From a virus, in IMG/VR virus record IMGVR_UViG_3300042516_004449, positions 1 to 45,530 of that record: a DNA stretch of 45,530 nt. One strand, given 5' to 3'. The position numbers and the translations under genes were made by a program. Position 1 is the first letter of the stretch. Each line of letters begins with the position of its first letter. Positions 1 to 8,814 of this stretch are shown here, in pieces. The notes under the pieces were generated by a model that saw nothing but the letters and a program-made list of their open reading frames with translations, was not told the origin of the DNA and ran no database searches.

Positions 1-142
1 GCCGGGGTTGAACGACGCGAGGCGGAACTGCGTTCGGAGTTCGTCCCACTTGTACCGAGTGCGCCACCCGATCTGCGTCATGATGTCGTCGAGCGACTGA
101 AGCACTCCCTTCGAGGCCGGCTCGTTCCACTGGTACACCGTC
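1..142. repeat. Left copy of the terminal overlap (circular closure)
   Basis: Bases 1-142 match 45389-45530 in direct orientation with one difference, C at 127 versus G at 45515. The reading frame of the tail hub gene runs unbroken across the join, so the simplest reading is a circularly permuted or circular assembly of about 45,388 bp rather than a repeated element. The mismatch changes one codon of the hub protein (Trp here, Cys in the right copy). Confidence 0.92.
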
Positions 143-1878
143 CAGCCCGACGACACCGGAGTCCAGATCGTGGGCTTCCCGCCCTCGTACGAGAGCGCCT
201 CGATCGCGCGTATCTGTCCGACGGTCTCGGCGGCAAACGCGCCAGCCGTCACGCGCGACAACGTGATCGTCGTCGTCGTCACCGACGCGACGGTGTCGAC
301 CGTGCCCGCCGGCGTGTTGAAGTTCGTCGTGCCGGAGATGACGAGCGTGTCACCGGCGTTGAAGTGGTGCGGCTTGCCTCGACCGTTCACGTCGGTCGAC
401 GGCGTCGTCAACGACAGGAGCGTGATGACGATCGCGAACGCCGCTCCGTTGTCGTCAATCGTGAGGATGTCGTAGCGAGCGGGGTCGTTGTCGTCGACGA
501 TCTTCTGGAGTTCGCCGGCGATCGCCGTTGCGACCGTCGACCCGTACGTTCGATCCGTGCCGTCCTTGTTCGGCTCGATGAACACGTCGAGCAGCGCGCA
601 GCCGAGGTCGGAGATCGTGACGTTGACGAAGTCGTCGTCGACGTCGACGGCGCGGATGAAGCCGTCGAACATGACCTCCCATTGCGGGCCGACGTCGCCC
701 GGCTCGACGCCGATCGGCATCGTCGCCGTCTCGATCCGCACTCGCCGCATCGAACGCAGGAGATGAACCGACGACGCGATAAAGGGGTTGTCGCCGTACG
801 TCGCGTTATCGGAGAACGGGCTCGTGTTGTAGAAGCTGAAGTTCCGCAACAGGCGAACGCGACCGACGGAGATGAAGTCGTCGACGCTGTCGCTCCACGA
901 GACGGAGTCGACGAAGTCGATTCCGTTCACGTCGCAGAGGTTGACCCAATCGAGGTCCGTCTTCGGCAGGTTCGCGTAGTCGTACGTCGGAGACGTCGCC
1001 GCCGGGTCGACGATCGGCGCCTGCACGAGGACGCGCGCGTGCGTCGACCATGAACGAGTGAGCGAGGTTGAAAGAGCCGGGACGTAGTCGCGAACCTGAT
1101 AGTCACGCACGCCGTCGGCGTACAGCTTGCGGAACCAAGCGACGTCGGGCGGGAACTTCGTGACGATGATGTCGTCGACTGCCCCGTTGTAGAAGTTCCC
1201 GTAGGTGCCAACGGCCGTGCCCTGTTCGCGAGACGCGCCGACGATCCACCTCGACGACGAACCGCCCGTAGGCCACGGACGATTCGCCGCGCGCGTGACG
1301 TTCACGCCGTTGTGAAAGAAGTCGATCTGCATCCGCCCGATGTTGTTCGGATCGGACTGCATCCTCACGCCGACGTGGGACCAGACGCCGACGGCGAGGC
1401 GACCGGAGCCGCTGTCGTTGTTGCGCGACGTGCCGACTCCCTCCTCCCAGTTGAGCCTGAACGAGCCGTCGGTGATCACCTGCAAGTTCATCTGGACGTT
1501 CGTGACCTCGGTCTCTGGCGAAGAGAACTCGCCGAGTTCGATCACGGTTCCGTTCGCGGCGAGCGACGCCGGCTTGATCCAACACGCGATCCCCCAGCCG
1601 CCGTTCGACGCTTGGAAGTTCGTCTGATCGCCGTCCGTCGTCGAGCGGAGGAAGACCTGCGTCGATCCGTTGAACGTGCGCGCTCCCTGCACAAAGTCGT
1701 TCTGCATCGCGGCCGGCTCGACGCCCGGCGGGCCGACGAAGCCGGTGAACGTGCGAACACCGAGAGCATCGGTGAGTTGCGTCGTGCCCGAGACCTCGTT
1801 GCAGCGAAGCTGCATGAGGTAGTCGGCCGTCGTTCCCGTCGGGGATGCCTCGTGCTCGAAGTTCGTCAGGCGCGCCAT
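1..1878 (-). CDS. Tail hub / adhesin protein, N-terminal 626 residues (gene continues at 45388)
   Basis: This is the first two thirds of a 927-residue virion protein whose gene crosses the circular junction. ATG at 1876-1878 begins MARLTNFEHE, and no stop occurs before base 1. Residues about 60-250 read as a concanavalin A/LamG-like sandwich (GGWGIACWIKPAS, then GVWSHVGVRM, then YNGAVDDIIVTK), a fold phages use to bind surface glycans. The following region resembles baseplate hub or tail-associated proteins that cap the tail tube. The next gene downstream (in transcription) after its stop at 44483 is the lysis cassette. The hub role is inferred from position after the tape measure and distal tail genes and from weak motif resemblance; the LamG-like domain is the firmer call. 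Confidence 0.75.
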   Translation of the reverse strand, partial: MARLTNFEHEASPTGTTADYLMQLRCNEVSGTTQLTDALGVRTFTGFVGPPGVEPAAMQNDFVQGARTFNGSTQVFLRSTTDGDQTNFQASNGGWGIACWIKPASLAANGTVIELGEFSSPETEVTNVQMNLQVITDGSFRLNWEEGVGTSRNNDSGSGRLAVGVWSHVGVRMQSDPNNIGRMQIDFFHNGVNVTRAANRPWPTGGSSSRWIVGASREQGTAVGTYGNFYNGAVDDIIVTKFPPDVAWFRKLYADGVRDYQVRDYVPALSTSLTRSWSTHARVLVQAPIVDPAATSPTYDYANLPKTDLDWVNLCDVNGIDFVDSVSWSDSVDDFISVGRVRLLRNFSFYNTSPFSDNATYGDNPFIASSVHLLRSMRRVRIETATMPIGVEPGDVGPQWEVMFDGFIRAVDVDDDFVNVTISDLGCALLDVFIEPNKDGTDRTYGSTVATAIAGELQKIVDDNDPARYDILTIDDNGAAFAIVITLLSLTTPSTDVNGRGKPHHFNAGDTLVISGTTNFNTPAGTVDTVASVTTTTITLSRVTAGAFAAETVGQIRAIEALSYEGGKPTIWTPVSSGWTVYQWNEPASKGVLQSLDDIMTQIGWRTRYKWDELRTQFRLASFNPG

Positions 1879-1881
1879 CGT

Positions 1882-2103
1882 TCAGTCCTCGTCGGCGGAA
1901 GAGACCGCCTCGATCATCATTGACACCGCTTCGGCGAAACGACGCACGGCAGAGAACTCCGGCGACGCCGCTCCGAACTCTTGCCTGAACTCCGCCTCGA
2001 TCGACGGCAGGCGATGCAGCAAGGCGAGGCGCATCGCTCGCCTCGCCCCCTTTCGTCGCTCCTCGGTGAACGCGATCTGCGTTGCGAACTCGTCCTCGTT
2101 CAT
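1882..2103 (-). CDS. Small conserved-looking tail-region protein, 73 residues
   Basis: Starts at an ATG (MNEDEFATQI) whose first bases overlap the TGA of the upstream 499-residue gene in an ATGA arrangement, a sign of translational coupling. The sequence is short, charged and helical, with an Arg-rich stretch near residues 16-31 and an acidic tail. It lies between two tail structural genes and ends three bases before the hub gene start. I do not recognise the family. A small chaperone or accessory of the distal tail is possible by position only. Confidence 0.7.
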   Translation of the reverse strand: MNEDEFATQIAFTEERRKGARRAMRLALLHRLPSIEAEFRQEFGAASPEFSAVRRFAEAVSMMIEAVSSADED

Positions 2104-3599
2104 TGCTGCTCCAGCGTGACGTTGAGAACCTTCGCGTTCGGCATCGTTCGGTAGTTCTTCGACGTCTTCATGTTGACGTGATCGACGGCCTCGACGCGAC
2201 CGAACACTCGGAACTGCGGAACGTTGATGTCGTACTCCAGATGATCGCCTGCCATGTCGACGAGCGGCGCCGGCGAGTAGCCGGAGCCGGGCGTGCGCGT
2301 GGCCGTCGAGCCAAACGTCGGCAGGTAGAGACCGGGCCTCGTCGCGTTCTCCGCCTGCACGCCCCAGACGAAGACGCCGCCGGTGAGCGCCGACGTCGTC
2401 GCAGGATAGATGCGAATGAGGTTCGCGTTCGTGGCGACGACGCCCGTCGCGGTGAAGGAGATGCGCCACCAGCCGTTGCCGACGTCGACAGGCGCGAAGC
2501 GAGTGCCGCTGCCCGACACGGTCGACAGCGTCGGCGATCCGTCCGGTCCCCACGCCACGCGAACGAGGTGACGATGAACGGTCGCGGTGTTGTCGTAGAT
2601 GCTCAAATCGGTCGACGACGCCGGAGACGGAACACCTGACGAGCGCAGGTAGAACGAGGCGACCTTCTCGCCGTCGCCGGTGAACGTTGCGGCGATGAGT
2701 GCGCCGGTGTTGGCGACGCCAGAGGTCATGTTCAGCAAGTACGCCGAGGAGCCGTTCGGAGAGACTACAGACGCGACCGTGGCGGCGCAGTTCGCGGAGA
2801 TCGTCCACGTCGCGCCGAGGTTCTGCGACTGCGTCACGAGGTTCGTGACGTCGTCGAACGATGACGCGTAGGAGTAGAACGACGAGACCCATTCGTCTGG
2901 CAACACGAACGGGAGCACGACGAGGTCGTCGAAGTTGCGCGCGAGCGTCGTGCCCGCTGGCGCGTAGGCGAACACGCCGCTCGTCGTCGACGAGTCGACC
3001 TTGAGCATGTTGCCGAAGCCGTACGAGCCGAGGACGCCGTTCCTGTACTGGCGGATCGAGAACGGGTTTGCTGCCGCACCGCGCGTGACCGGGTCAACGC
3101 CTGTCACGATGTAGTGATACCAGCCGTCGGCGGCGACTCCGTCGGCGGCGATCGTCGAGAACATCCAGAACGCGAACGTCCATCCGGTGCGACCGAAGCC
3201 GTACGTCGTCCATCCGCCGGGCAGTCCGAACTTGTTCGCAAGCTGAAGCTCGAAACCTGCGCCCGCCGTCAGCGCGAGCGACTGCGTCCCGTACTTCTTT
3301 GGAGACGACGAGGTCGATGCTCCGCCGGAGACGTAGTAGGTCACGCCCGCGCCGGACATCAGAGAGTTGTCGAAGTTCCAGACCTGCGCTTTGCCTTCGA
3401 TGAGCATCGCGTACTTCTCGGCGAGCGACGCTTCGATCGGCGGTGTCGAGAAGCGGAAGCGTCGACGTTGCGAGACCATCGACGAGAACATCGCTCCGCC
3501 GATGCTGCGCTGGTAGACGTCGCCGATCGAGGTGCGCTCCTCGGCGAACGTGTCGGCGCGGATCGGGATCGTGATTCCGTTGATCGTGAGTGCGGGCAT
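2100..3599 (-). CDS. Distal tail-type structural protein with LamG-like insertion, 499 residues
   Basis: Begins MPALTINGIT behind a good ribosome site (AAGGAGA, 9 bases upstream). The N-terminal 80 residues and the last 55 residues look like the two halves of a compact tail protein, while the middle (about 90-420) carries two sugar-binding-like sandwich segments; WTFAFWMFSTIAADG and WYHYIVTG are typical LamG-style strands. Position right after the tape measure is where distal tail (Dit-like) proteins lie, and evolved Dit proteins with carbohydrate-binding insertions are known in siphoviruses. So the likely role is tail tip scaffold plus host-glycan binding. The Dit assignment is positional; the ConA/LamG-like reading is from motifs. 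Confidence 0.7.
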   Translation of the reverse strand: MPALTINGITIPIRADTFAEERTSIGDVYQRSIGGAMFSSMVSQRRRFRFSTPPIEASLAEKYAMLIEGKAQVWNFDNSLMSGAGVTYYVSGGASTSSSPKKYGTQSLALTAGAGFELQLANKFGLPGGWTTYGFGRTGWTFAFWMFSTIAADGVAADGWYHYIVTGVDPVTRGAAANPFSIRQYRNGVLGSYGFGNMLKVDSSTTSGVFAYAPAGTTLARNFDDLVVLPFVLPDEWVSSFYSYASSFDDVTNLVTQSQNLGATWTISANCAATVASVVSPNGSSAYLLNMTSGVANTGALIAATFTGDGEKVASFYLRSSGVPSPASSTDLSIYDNTATVHRHLVRVAWGPDGSPTLSTVSGSGTRFAPVDVGNGWWRISFTATGVVATNANLIRIYPATTSALTGGVFVWGVQAENATRPGLYLPTFGSTATRTPGSGYSPAPLVDMAGDHLEYDINVPQFRVFGRVEAVDHVNMKTSKNYRTMPNAKVLNVTLEQQ

Positions 3600-3611
3600 C
3601 GTCGATCTCCT

Positions 3612-6101
3612 TCAGTTCTTCTCGTCGCCGAACGACCTCGACGACGCGGCCTTCTTGCCCTTGTGCCCTTGCCGCGCGTAGCGGCGAAGGTCTTCCCAGT
3701 CGCGTTGCGAGTCGCCGCGAGAGTTCCAGTTCTCGATGTTGATCACCATCGACATCGCCTGCTGCGCGGTGAGCATCCCAGCCCCAGACTCCGCGTCGGC
3801 GTTCGCGTAGATCGCGGCGAGCGCCTTGAACCCCGACGGCACGTTCGCCATCTCGTTCGACCACGACTCCTCGCTCGTCGTCTCGGTGCTGCCGGTGTCA
3901 GCGCCGCCGCTCGCTTCGCCACCTGCGCCCCCGGCGGCTCCCTCGGCGGCGGCGAGTGCGGCGGCCTCGGAGACGTCGTTGATCATGTCATCGACGCCAG
4001 CGGCGGCACCTGATCCTGCACCGTACGAGATGAGTTCGGCCTTCGATCCGAACTTGCCGAGGCCGGGTATCAGTCGAATCAGATCGATGATCGAGTTGTA
4101 GAACATAATGAAACCGTTCACGAGGAACGCCGCTCCGTCGAACAACGGACGCAGGAAGTTCTTGTCGATCATGTCGATCGCCATGACGATGAAGTCGACC
4201 CACACGAGGATGAAGCTTGCCGCCATCGAGATGATCGGTACGAGCAAAAGTATCACCTGAAGAAGTCGAACAAAGATGACTAGGTTTGCTCCGAATAGTC
4301 TCGCGAGGATGAGGACGATGGGAGCGAGCGCGACGATCGCATCGGCGAGCGTGATGAAGAGTCCGCCCAGAACGACGAGGATCGGCTGAAGCGCGCCGAT
4401 GATCGTGCCGATCGCGTCGAACAACGGGGTCAGGATTCCAAGCGCCTCGATCAGCTTGTCGAGCGAGTCGCCGAGGAGTCCGCCGATGAGGGAGCCGAGA
4501 GCAGAGCCGACGGCCGTCCCGCCCGGCCCGCCGACTGCGGTTCCGATTACCCCGCCCACGGCACCGCCGGCGGCTTGCCCGAGGCCGCTCGCTCCACCCT
4601 CGATCGCCGTGACGGCGAGGTCGCTTGCTCCGCCCAGCTTGTCGAACGCGTCGCGCACGCCGTCGCCGAACTGTTCAAGCGGATCGCGCAGGTCGATCGC
4701 CGCGTCCTCGACGGAGAGGAATGCCTCGTTCATCTTCGCGATGTCATCGGCGGTCGCGGTGACGACGTCGGTGAGCCCGATCGTGATCGTTTCCGTCGCT
4801 TCGCCGAACGGATTGATGATCGCGGCGACGGCTTCCTCGGTGATCCGCTTCGCCTCCTCCGGATCGATGCCGGCGAGGCGTGCATCGAAGTCCTCCTTCG
4901 ACACCTCGAACACGCCACGCGACTCTCGCGACGCGCGGTCCTCAGCAGTGTACTCGTTGACCGAAAGTTCGGCGGCGACGTCGGCTGCTGCCTTCGCGGC
5001 GTCGAGGCTTGTGATCAGCGCGGCGTATCGCTCGTCAATGTTTTTTTCCCGCAGGCTCTCGCCGGCAGCTTGGAGGTCTTTCGCGAACTGCGCCTCCGCC
5101 GCGTTCGCCTCGTCAGTCGCCTTGATCATCGTGTCGACGTCGACGTCTTCAAGCATCGACGACAGGACGTTCTGCTCCGCCGCGAGTTTCTTGTTCGCCG
5201 CGTTCAGTCTCTCGATCGCCTCCTTGCCGCCGGCGGGCATCCATCCGCCCGCCGCCGCCATCTCCTTCAATGACTCCAACGAGCCAGCCTTGCTGCCGAC
5301 TTCGCCCGCGCGAAGTTCGGCCATGCCGACCTCTTGCTGCGCGCGCTCGACGGCTCGACGTTGCGAGACGATCTCCGGAGACGTGCCGGCGATCTTTGCC
5401 TCCGTCCCGATCCGAATGTCGTAGGCCTTCTTGTCGAGGTCATCGAGCGCCTTCGCCGCTCGCTTCGCCGCCGCCTCCGCCTTCTGCCCGAACAGATCGA
5501 ACTGGTCGATCAGGTACATCGCCGCCGCCGCCGAGACGGTGAGCGCGGCGAGCAGTGGGCCACCTCTGCCGAACGACATCGCGACGTCGGCAACGCCGCC
5601 GACGACATCGGTCATGGCCGACGCCTGCACGCCGAACGCGGCGGACACGCCACCGATCGACGTCTGCAACGCGCCCATCGCGTCGTCGACCTTGCGCGCT
5701 CTCTCCCCATACTCGCCGTGCGAGTCGGCGGCTTTCTTCGCCTCCGCCGCCGAACGCTCGACGGCGCGCGCTTGTTCCTGCTGCGCTTTCTCCGCTGCCT
5801 TCGCCGCCTCGGCAGCCGCCTTCGTCGCTCTCGCCGCAGCGACCTCGGCCTCCTGCTCTCGTTGCAGTTCGCCGGTGAGTCGCTTGACGGCGGTTGTCGC
5901 TTCGTCGTGCGCCGATCGAAGCGCACCGAGAGCGGCGTCCGACATCTTTCCCGACGCCGTCGCCGCGTCGAGCGCGCGCTTGAGGTCTCGCTCTTTCGCG
6001 ACGAGGACGTCCAGCTTCTCGGCGACGGCCTGCATCGCCGCCTTCGCGCCGCTCGCGTCTCCGTCGAACTCGATCGTGACACCGCCAACGCTGACCGACA
6101 T
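3612..6101 (-). CDS. Tail tape measure protein, 829 residues
   Basis: The largest single-frame protein wholly inside the window. Residues about 20-150 are heptad-rich coiled coil (Ala/Glu/Lys), followed by more helical segments. A Gly/Ala-rich stretch near residues 490-540 leads into several hydrophobic segments (about 550-690), then a charged tail ending FGDEKN. This is the usual build of a siphovirus tape measure: it sets tail length, is packed inside the tube and may enter the host membrane. Using the known rough rule of 0.15 nm per residue, the tail would be about 125 nm. It follows the tail chaperone frames by 8 bases and has a strong site (GAGGTGAG). No lytic domain motif was seen. Confidence 0.93.
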   Translation of the reverse strand: MSVSVGGVTIEFDGDASGAKAAMQAVAEKLDVLVAKERDLKRALDAATASGKMSDAALGALRSAHDEATTAVKRLTGELQREQEAEVAAARATKAAAEAAKAAEKAQQEQARAVERSAAEAKKAADSHGEYGERARKVDDAMGALQTSIGGVSAAFGVQASAMTDVVGGVADVAMSFGRGGPLLAALTVSAAAAMYLIDQFDLFGQKAEAAAKRAAKALDDLDKKAYDIRIGTEAKIAGTSPEIVSQRRAVERAQQEVGMAELRAGEVGSKAGSLESLKEMAAAGGWMPAGGKEAIERLNAANKKLAAEQNVLSSMLEDVDVDTMIKATDEANAAEAQFAKDLQAAGESLREKNIDERYAALITSLDAAKAAADVAAELSVNEYTAEDRASRESRGVFEVSKEDFDARLAGIDPEEAKRITEEAVAAIINPFGEATETITIGLTDVVTATADDIAKMNEAFLSVEDAAIDLRDPLEQFGDGVRDAFDKLGGASDLAVTAIEGGASGLGQAAGGAVGGVIGTAVGGPGGTAVGSALGSLIGGLLGDSLDKLIEALGILTPLFDAIGTIIGALQPILVVLGGLFITLADAIVALAPIVLILARLFGANLVIFVRLLQVILLLVPIISMAASFILVWVDFIVMAIDMIDKNFLRPLFDGAAFLVNGFIMFYNSIIDLIRLIPGLGKFGSKAELISYGAGSGAAAGVDDMINDVSEAAALAAAEGAAGGAGGEASGGADTGSTETTSEESWSNEMANVPSGFKALAAIYANADAESGAGMLTAQQAMSMVINIENWNSRGDSQRDWEDLRRYARQGHKGKKAASSRSFGDEKN

Positions 6102-6109
6102 CGCTCACC

Positions 6110-6567
6110 TCACTCGTCGTCGAGGGTGATTCCCTCTGGCAGGTACGCGCGAACCTCGCGCTCTCGTCGTCGTTCAGCGTTTCGCTTCGCCGCCTCGCGG
6201 AAACGGAGGTACTTGTTGAACGGGTCGTCGAGCAGGTCGTCGCTTTCGTCGACCTCTCCCAAGAGTGCCTCCGGAGAGATGCGCTTTCCACCCATCGTTG
6301 CGACGATCGCAGAGACGACCGTTGCGAACCCGTACCGCTGCTCGCGCTCGCGATCGATCGCGCCGGCGACCGCGTCCTCGAACTCGCCCGGCGTCAGGTC
6401 CCAGCACTCCTCGACGGAGAAGCCGAAGCGGCCGGCGAGTCCGGTCACTCGCCCGAAGTCGGGCCAGCCGCCGTTGTCTGGTCGATCGTCGTCGTCGTCG
6501 ACGCTTGCAGGACTGCCGCCGCCGTCGCCGCGTTCTTGTCGGCGTCGTCGGCGGCGTTCGCTTCCCC
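6110..6567 (-). CDS. Tail assembly chaperone, downstream (-1) frame
   Basis: This frame overlaps the end of the 147-residue chaperone gene and stops at 6110. Its conserved-looking part starts before any good start codon: GGWPDFGRVTGLAGRFGFSV followed by EECWDLTPGEFEDA matches the W..l.r....lgfs.e.fw.lTp.E pattern of phage tail assembly chaperones. Since that pattern begins upstream of the only coupled start (GTG in a GTGA overlap, about 6447), a programmed -1 frameshift from the upstream gene is likely, as with lambda G/GT. A run of five G on the minus strand (6568-6564, Gly codon GGG) would allow the peptidyl-tRNA to slip, but the site is not certain. The boundary given is the first codon after that run. 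Confidence 0.65.
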
Positions 6568-6888
6568 CTCGAACATCCGCTCGAAGGACGCGGTGAGCGC
6601 GCCGCTGACGGCGATCGCAAGCGCGGCGACCTTGCGCGGTTCCTCGTCGAGCCACGCGGCGACACGCTCCGGGGTCACGACTTCCTTCGATCCGCGCGGG
6701 CGTCCCTCGGTCATGGCGGCGGCGGCGAGTTCGCAGAGCACGTCGATGTCGAGTGCTTGCAGGTCGCGGACGGCGTCCTTGATCGGCTTGCCGAGTCGCT
6801 TCTTCGCGATGCGGTGAGCGTTCATCGTGAAGCGGAGCGCGCGCGTCGCGCCTCCAAGTTCGATCGTCGTCGTGTGCGGTGCAGTCAT
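6445..6888 (-). CDS. Tail assembly chaperone (G-like), 147 residues
   Basis: Lies between the tail tube gene and the tape measure, the fixed place of the chaperone that coats the tape measure during tail assembly. Starts MTAPHTTTIE after GGAGG; a helical N-terminal domain (MNAHRIAKKRLG and following) is followed by a low-complexity Ala/Thr tail. That tail overlaps the -1 frame and is probably the shift zone. Length and composition fit the G-type short product. A terminator lies just upstream (6911-6941), so expression either comes from read-through or from a local promoter. Confidence 0.8.
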   Translation of the reverse strand: MTAPHTTTIELGGATRALRFTMNAHRIAKKRLGKPIKDAVRDLQALDIDVLCELAAAAMTEGRPRGSKEVVTPERVAAWLDEEPRKVAALAIAVSGALTASFERMFEGEANAADDADKNAATAAAVLQASTTTTIDQTTAAGPTSGE

Positions 6889-6910
6889 TCTGGCCTCCGC
6901 CGTCGAACCT

Positions 6911-6941
6911 ACAACAACAACGCCCGGCGAGAAGCCGGGCG
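6911..6941 (-). terminator. Terminator after the tail tube gene
   Basis: Minus-strand hairpin with an 8-bp stem (6921-6928 paired with 6934-6941, loop of 5) followed by a T-rich run (TTGTTGTTGT, 6920-6911). It sits between the major tail protein and chaperone genes, where termination would boost tube protein over the downstream tail genes. Confidence 0.8.
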
Positions 6942-6967
6942 TCGATGCGTTCAGGTTGTCGTGTCGC

Positions 6968-7411
6968 TCACTGGTCGGTGCGGGAGACCGCGCCGGTGCG
7001 CTGCACGGTCACGCTGTACTTGCCGACGTCGCCCTTATCCATCGACTCTTCGATCGCGGTGACGATGCCGAGGAAGCGGAACTGCTTCTCGGTCGCGACG
7101 TCGCCCTTCGGGCGGACGCGGAACGCGCGGATCTGCTTCGAGAGGAGCGCGGTCCAGAGGTGCTCCTGACCGACGGCCGCTTCGTCGGCGATGATCTCGA
7201 ACGAGAACGTGCCGCTGTCCCACGTCGGCAGGTACTCCTTCGCGCCGCCGCTGTCGTTGCTCGACGTCTCGGCGGTGTCGAGACTCGTCGACACCTTCGG
7301 CGAGTTCACCTTCTCGACGGCGACGTAGGTCGCGGTCGTGAAGTCGGTGCTCGCCGCGTTCGACACGGCGACCTCTGCGATACGTCCGATGAAACTTCCT
7401 GCACTGGGCAT
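6968..7411 (-). CDS. Major tail tube protein, 147 residues
   Basis: Small beta-rich protein between the tail terminator group and the tail chaperones, preceded by a strong AGGAGG site and followed directly by an intrinsic terminator. Such a combination is expected for the abundant tube subunit. Motifs such as AKEYLPTWDSGTFSFEI and RAFRVRPKGDVATEKQFRFL resemble the tube protein family of lambda/HK97-like phages (core strand plus a long loop). It polymerises into the tail tube around the tape measure. Fairly sure from order, size and motif; no glycan-binding extension is present. Confidence 0.85.
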   Translation of the reverse strand: MPSAGSFIGRIAEVAVSNAASTDFTTATYVAVEKVNSPKVSTSLDTAETSSNDSGGAKEYLPTWDSGTFSFEIIADEAAVGQEHLWTALLSKQIRAFRVRPKGDVATEKQFRFLGIVTAIEESMDKGDVGKYSVTVQRTGAVSRTDQ

Positions 7412-7412
7412 G

Positions 7413-7763
7413 TCAACCTCCTGCGCCGAACGGCGACGTTTCAGCGTTGCACGCGATACACAGCCACGCCAGAGCGCCGGCGTCGCGTAGACCGCCGACC
7501 TTTCCGCACGACGGGCAGACGTCGTGCGAGGTGGGACTCCGTGGGGCGCTCGCCCCGACGTTCGGTGGCGCGGCGCTCGCCATGCCCGCCGCCGCCATGC
7601 GCCGCTCTCGCTCGTCGGCGACGGCGCGCTGACCTGCGACGAAGACGAGGCGGACGACGAGCGAGTCGGTGTCCTCGACCTCGTACGACTCGACGGCGAG
7701 GACGCCGCGCTTCACGTCGTCGAGCGCGCGACCGACGAGGGCGACAGCTTGTTCGTCGAGCAT
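7413..7763 (-). CDS. Small protein with C-terminal zinc ribbon, 116 residues
   Basis: Starts MLDEQAVALV two bases after the upstream stop. A short alpha/beta N-terminal part is followed by a linker and a C-terminal C-x2-C...C-x2-C ribbon (Cys 83, 86, 102, 105), predicted to bind zinc. It lies between the tail terminator and tail tube genes and abuts the tube gene. Function not recognised. Phages often place a tiny accessory protein here; the ribbon could be structural or nucleic-acid binding. Confidence 0.7.
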   Translation of the reverse strand: MLDEQAVALVGRALDDVKRGVLAVESYEVEDTDSLVVRLVFVAGQRAVADERERRMAAAGMASAAPPNVGASAPRSPTSHDVCPSCGKVGGLRDAGALAWLCIACNAETSPFGAGG

Positions 7764-7765
7764 CC

Positions 7766-8200
7766 TCACGACAACACCTCGGAGACGACGTTGAACGTCT
7801 CGCTGAAGTACTCCGCCTCGTCGTCGCCGGGGCCGAGGTAGATCGGGATCGCGGTGAGCGAGGCGACGTCGACGATCGTCGCGCCGCCGACGACACGCCG
7901 ACCGGACAGGTGCAGCGCGTCGTGGATGCGGAACGCGAGCGCGCGCGCCGCCTCGTACGACGAGCGCGGACCACGAACGAGGACGGTCACGTTCACCGTC
8001 GGGCGAGGTCCGTCGTTCGTCAGGTCGGGGATGCCGCCGCTCGCTTGCACGAAGACCATCGGCACGCCGACGTCGACCTGCGTTCGGATCGGTCCCGCCA
8101 TCGCCGTGCGCGCCGATGCCGGCGACGTGACGATGTCGGCCGGCAGGAGCGTCGAGAGGGTCGTGAGGATCGCTGCCTCGAAGTCCGGTGTCGTTGCCAT
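7766..8200 (-). CDS. Tail terminator / tail completion protein, 144 residues
   Basis: Follows the gp10-like neck protein and precedes the tube gene, where the ring that ends tail polymerisation is encoded. N-terminal helix with a DFEAAILTTL pattern and central strands (TVNVTVLVRGPRSSYEAARA, then ALAFRIHDALH) match the tail terminator fold seen in gpU-like proteins. I chose ATG at 8200 (MATTPDF) with AGGGG five bases upstream; a TTG two codons earlier is an alternative. Confidence is from position and pattern. Confidence 0.75.
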   Translation of the reverse strand: MATTPDFEAAILTTLSTLLPADIVTSPASARTAMAGPIRTQVDVGVPMVFVQASGGIPDLTNDGPRPTVNVTVLVRGPRSSYEAARALAFRIHDALHLSGRRVVGGATIVDVASLTAIPIYLGPGDDEAEYFSETFNVVSEVLS

Positions 8201-8202
8201 TG

Positions 8203-8814
8203 TCAACCCCTGCCGGGTCGGTTCGCTCGTCGACCGGCTCGATGCGATTCAAACATGTCGAGCATCTCGCTCGCTCGACGCTCTCGGTTTCTCACCTTCG
8301 CCGCTGCGCGCTTGCGCTTCGTCGCCGCCGACTTCCGTCGACGGTAGCGCGACGCGAGACCTTCGAGACCGGCGCGGTTCGTCTCGTCCATCGGCTCCGT
8401 CGGGTGAACCGTCGTCACCGAGTCGATACCGACTCCTGCCGCCATCATCCGAGCGACGTTGCCTGCGACCTCGGTCCCGAACGTGGGCGCGTGATAGTTC
8501 GCCGCCGACGTCAAGAACTTCCACTCTCCGACGACGTAGTCCCGGTTTATCTCGTGGACGAAGATCGCGTAGGACGCGCCGAACCCGGCCTCGACCTTGA
8601 ACGTGTCGCCGGAGACGCGCGGCTTGCGAACGTACCTCGACGAGCGCAGCCAGCCGGTGTCGACTGGCGTGAGGCGCATCGCCGTCGTGATCACGTTCGA
8701 CGCGGCGAGGTACACGCCGGCGGCGAAGGAGTCGGGCGCTCGTCGCTTCAGTTCCGCGATCCGCTGCATGACCTGCCCGGTCCCCTGCATGTTGATCGAG
8801 AGCGCGACCGACAT
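8203..8814 (-). CDS. HK97 gp10-like neck / tail completion protein, 203 residues
   Basis: ATG overlaps the stop of the upstream connector gene. The segment around LTPVDTGWLRSSRYVRK, followed by a beta-strand block and ASYAIFVHEI, is characteristic of the HK97 gp10-like family (the VDTG..R.S...VHE pattern). These proteins act at the neck during head-tail joining. The C-terminal 50 residues are very basic (Arg/Lys-rich), which is longer than usual for the family and could contact DNA or simply be a flexible tail. Confidence 0.8.
   Translation of the reverse strand: MSVALSINMQGTGQVMQRIAELKRRAPDSFAAGVYLAASNVITTAMRLTPVDTGWLRSSRYVRKPRVSGDTFKVEAGFGASYAIFVHEINRDYVVGEWKFLTSAANYHAPTFGTEVAGNVARMMAAGVGIDSVTTVHPTEPMDETNRAGLEGLASRYRRRKSAATKRKRAAAKVRNRERRASEMLDMFESHRAGRRANRPGRG

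Noticed and set aside
364-1053. Long plus-strand frame rich in Arg, Val and Asp
   Set aside because: It is antisense to the tail hub gene; its composition is what GC-rich coding DNA gives in shadow frames, and it has no ribosome site or motif.
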